A stretch of 5,582 nucleotides of DNA from JANYCD01 sp043738385 (GTDB lineage: Bacteria > Pseudomonadota > Gammaproteobacteria > Burkholderiales > Rhodocyclaceae), in contig JAYUGL010000131.1 of assembly GCA_043738385.1 (NCBI GenBank), positions 1-5,582 of the forward strand, written 5' to 3'. A program made the translations under genes and the position numbers. Under the pieces are notes generated by a model. That model ran no database searches. It was given only the letters and a program-made list of their open reading frames with translations, and was not told where the DNA came from. Below are positions 4,855 to 5,582 of the stretch, one piece after another (position 1 is the stretch's first letter; the number at the start of each line of letters is the position of its first letter).

Positions 4855-5298
4855 ATGGGCCAACGAGTAACGCTTTCACTTAGTGTAGAAGATCGTGAGG
4901 CTCTTCAGCAGGTTATTAGCCGCGGAGACAATTGGCGGCAGAGAGAAAGAGCTCAAACTCTGATTCTCCTTGATGATGGCCTGACTACTGATGAAGTTGC
5001 GGTTGTAGTCAAGGTGCATGTTCGAACCGTGGGTTCGACTCGCATTGCGTGGTTGGTCGATGGTATCAACTCACTAGCCGACCTGGCCCGATCTGGCGCC
5101 CCAAGAAAACTAAGCCCAGAAGCGCTACAAAGATTGATTGTGATGGCAACTGAGGAGCCGCTGACTGCCAATGCGCTTTTGGCACGGCATACAGAGAACG
5201 GCGGTACGCTCGTCCATGTCAGTACATTGACGTTGGCACTGAAATCGGCTGGTTTGGTCTGGAAGCGCACAAGGCATTCGCTCAAAAAAAAGAGATGA
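4855..5298 (+). CDS. IS630-family transposase, N-terminal part (ORF A)
   Basis: This 147-residue frame carries the DNA-binding half of an IS630/Tc1-type transposase. Residues about 10-40 (VEDREALQQVISRGDNWRQR, then ERAQTLILL) and the HTH segment LTTDEVAVVVKVHVRTVGS (43-61) are typical. So are the linker SLADLARSGAPRKLSPEALQ (73-92) and the second helical region ending LKSAGLVWKRTRHSLKKKR. The frame stops at TGA 5296-5298, right after a run of eight A's at 5284-5291. The catalytic half continues in the +1 frame from about 5294. ATG 4855 is the natural start, giving the usual family N-terminus. Confidence 0.85.
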   Translation: MGQRVTLSLSVEDREALQQVISRGDNWRQRERAQTLILLDDGLTTDEVAVVVKVHVRTVGSTRIAWLVDGINSLADLARSGAPRKLSPEALQRLIVMATEEPLTANALLARHTENGGTLVHVSTLTLALKSAGLVWKRTRHSLKKKR

Positions 5299-5582
5299 GG
5301 CAGCGTTCAGGGCATCCTACGCGGAGATTGGCGTCTTGCGTGCCCAGGCCGCAGCAGGGGAAATCGTTCTGGCGTATGCCGATGAGGCAGGCTTTGCGCA
5401 AGTTCATCCCAATCGCAGCGCCTGGACACCAAAAGGAGAGCGCCACTTGATTGAGGCAACCCGAGGAAAGAGGCTCAACGTACTTGCAGCCATGCTCTCC
5501 ACGGGTGGGATCGTTGCAGCGAAGCTCTGGCAAACCACGACCTCTGAGGCGTTTGGTGGCTTTCTCGCTCTGCTCATGAAAA
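5294..5582 (+). CDS. IS630-family transposase, DDE catalytic part (ORF B), cut by window end
   Basis: The frame reads DEAAFRASYAEIGVLRAQAA, then IVLAYADEAGFAQVHPNRSAW, in which the D of ADE (codon 5381-5383) fits the first catalytic Asp of the IS630 DDE domain, followed by TPKGERH and GKRLNVLAAMLSTGG. It continues smoothly from ORF A in sense but sits in the +1 frame, with no start codon of its own near the junction. A run of seven or ten A's, instead of eight, would fuse the two. The second D and the final acidic residue would lie beyond the window. Whether fusion occurs by transcript slippage or the gene is a pseudogene cannot be told here. Confidence 0.8.

Larger units (their letters stand above)
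4797..5582 (+). mobile_element. IS630-family insertion sequence, left part
   Basis: The element is identified by its transposase (two frames, 4855 onward), and its right end lies outside the window. The upstream segment is AT-rich and structured: ATCTAGG at 4797-4803 is inverted as CCTAGAT at 4835-4841, and ATTATT (4815-4820) pairs with AATAAT (4826-4831). One of these likely belongs to the left terminal repeat, but the exact end and TA target duplication cannot be set without the right end. The left boundary given is approximate. Confidence 0.6.

Overview
The window looks like the replication end of a low-copy plasmid, or a plasmid-derived island, from a GC-rich proteobacterium, most likely a beta- or gammaproteobacterium. 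The signs are an iteron-type origin next to a RepA of the RPA family, E. coli-type DnaA boxes, a TacA/TacT-like toxin-antitoxin pair and an IS630-family insertion sequence. The host genus cannot be fixed from the sequence.

Layout. (1) 1-558: the end of an unresolved upstream region and a DUF4411-like (PIN-fold) gene whose 5' end appears frame-disrupted. (2) 559-580: a perfect 22-bp palindrome that exactly fills the gap between this gene and the convergent rep gene. (3) 581-1747, minus strand: the RepA-type initiator. Its first 50 codons are built over four iterons, which it translates as VGDNTK-like repeats. (4) 1602-1958: the origin, with seven 19-bp iterons in one orientation, two DnaA boxes, an IHF-like site and an AT-rich segment with tandem 12-mers. 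(5) 1995-2238: a gene-free GC-rich stretch packed with short hairpins, most with a TNC triloop (GNA on the minus strand). (6) 2344-3164, plus strand: an overlapping DUF1778 (RHH) antitoxin and GNAT toxin pair. An eighth iteron-like sequence in inverted orientation sits in its promoter/leader. (7) 3187-4762, minus strand: two accessory genes of unknown function. One is an AT-richer multi-pass membrane protein; the other is a 159-aa protein whose start lies in what may be an IS21-type terminal remnant. (8) about 4797-5582: the 5' part of an IS630-family element, with the transposase split by a frame change at a run of eight A's and cut by the window end.

Working together: RepA probably binds the iterons and, with DnaA and an IHF-like protein, opens the AT-rich segment. 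Because the iterons lie in and upstream of the rep 5' end, Rep binding should also repress rep. The toxin-antitoxin pair would stabilise the replicon, and the stray inverted iteron suggests Rep could also affect its transcription. The right part is accessory DNA carried in or disrupted by insertion sequences.

The most interesting signals are the iterons inside coding sequence, the eighth iteron at the toxin-antitoxin promoter, and the triloop hairpin field beside the origin. None has been tested beyond reading the sequence.
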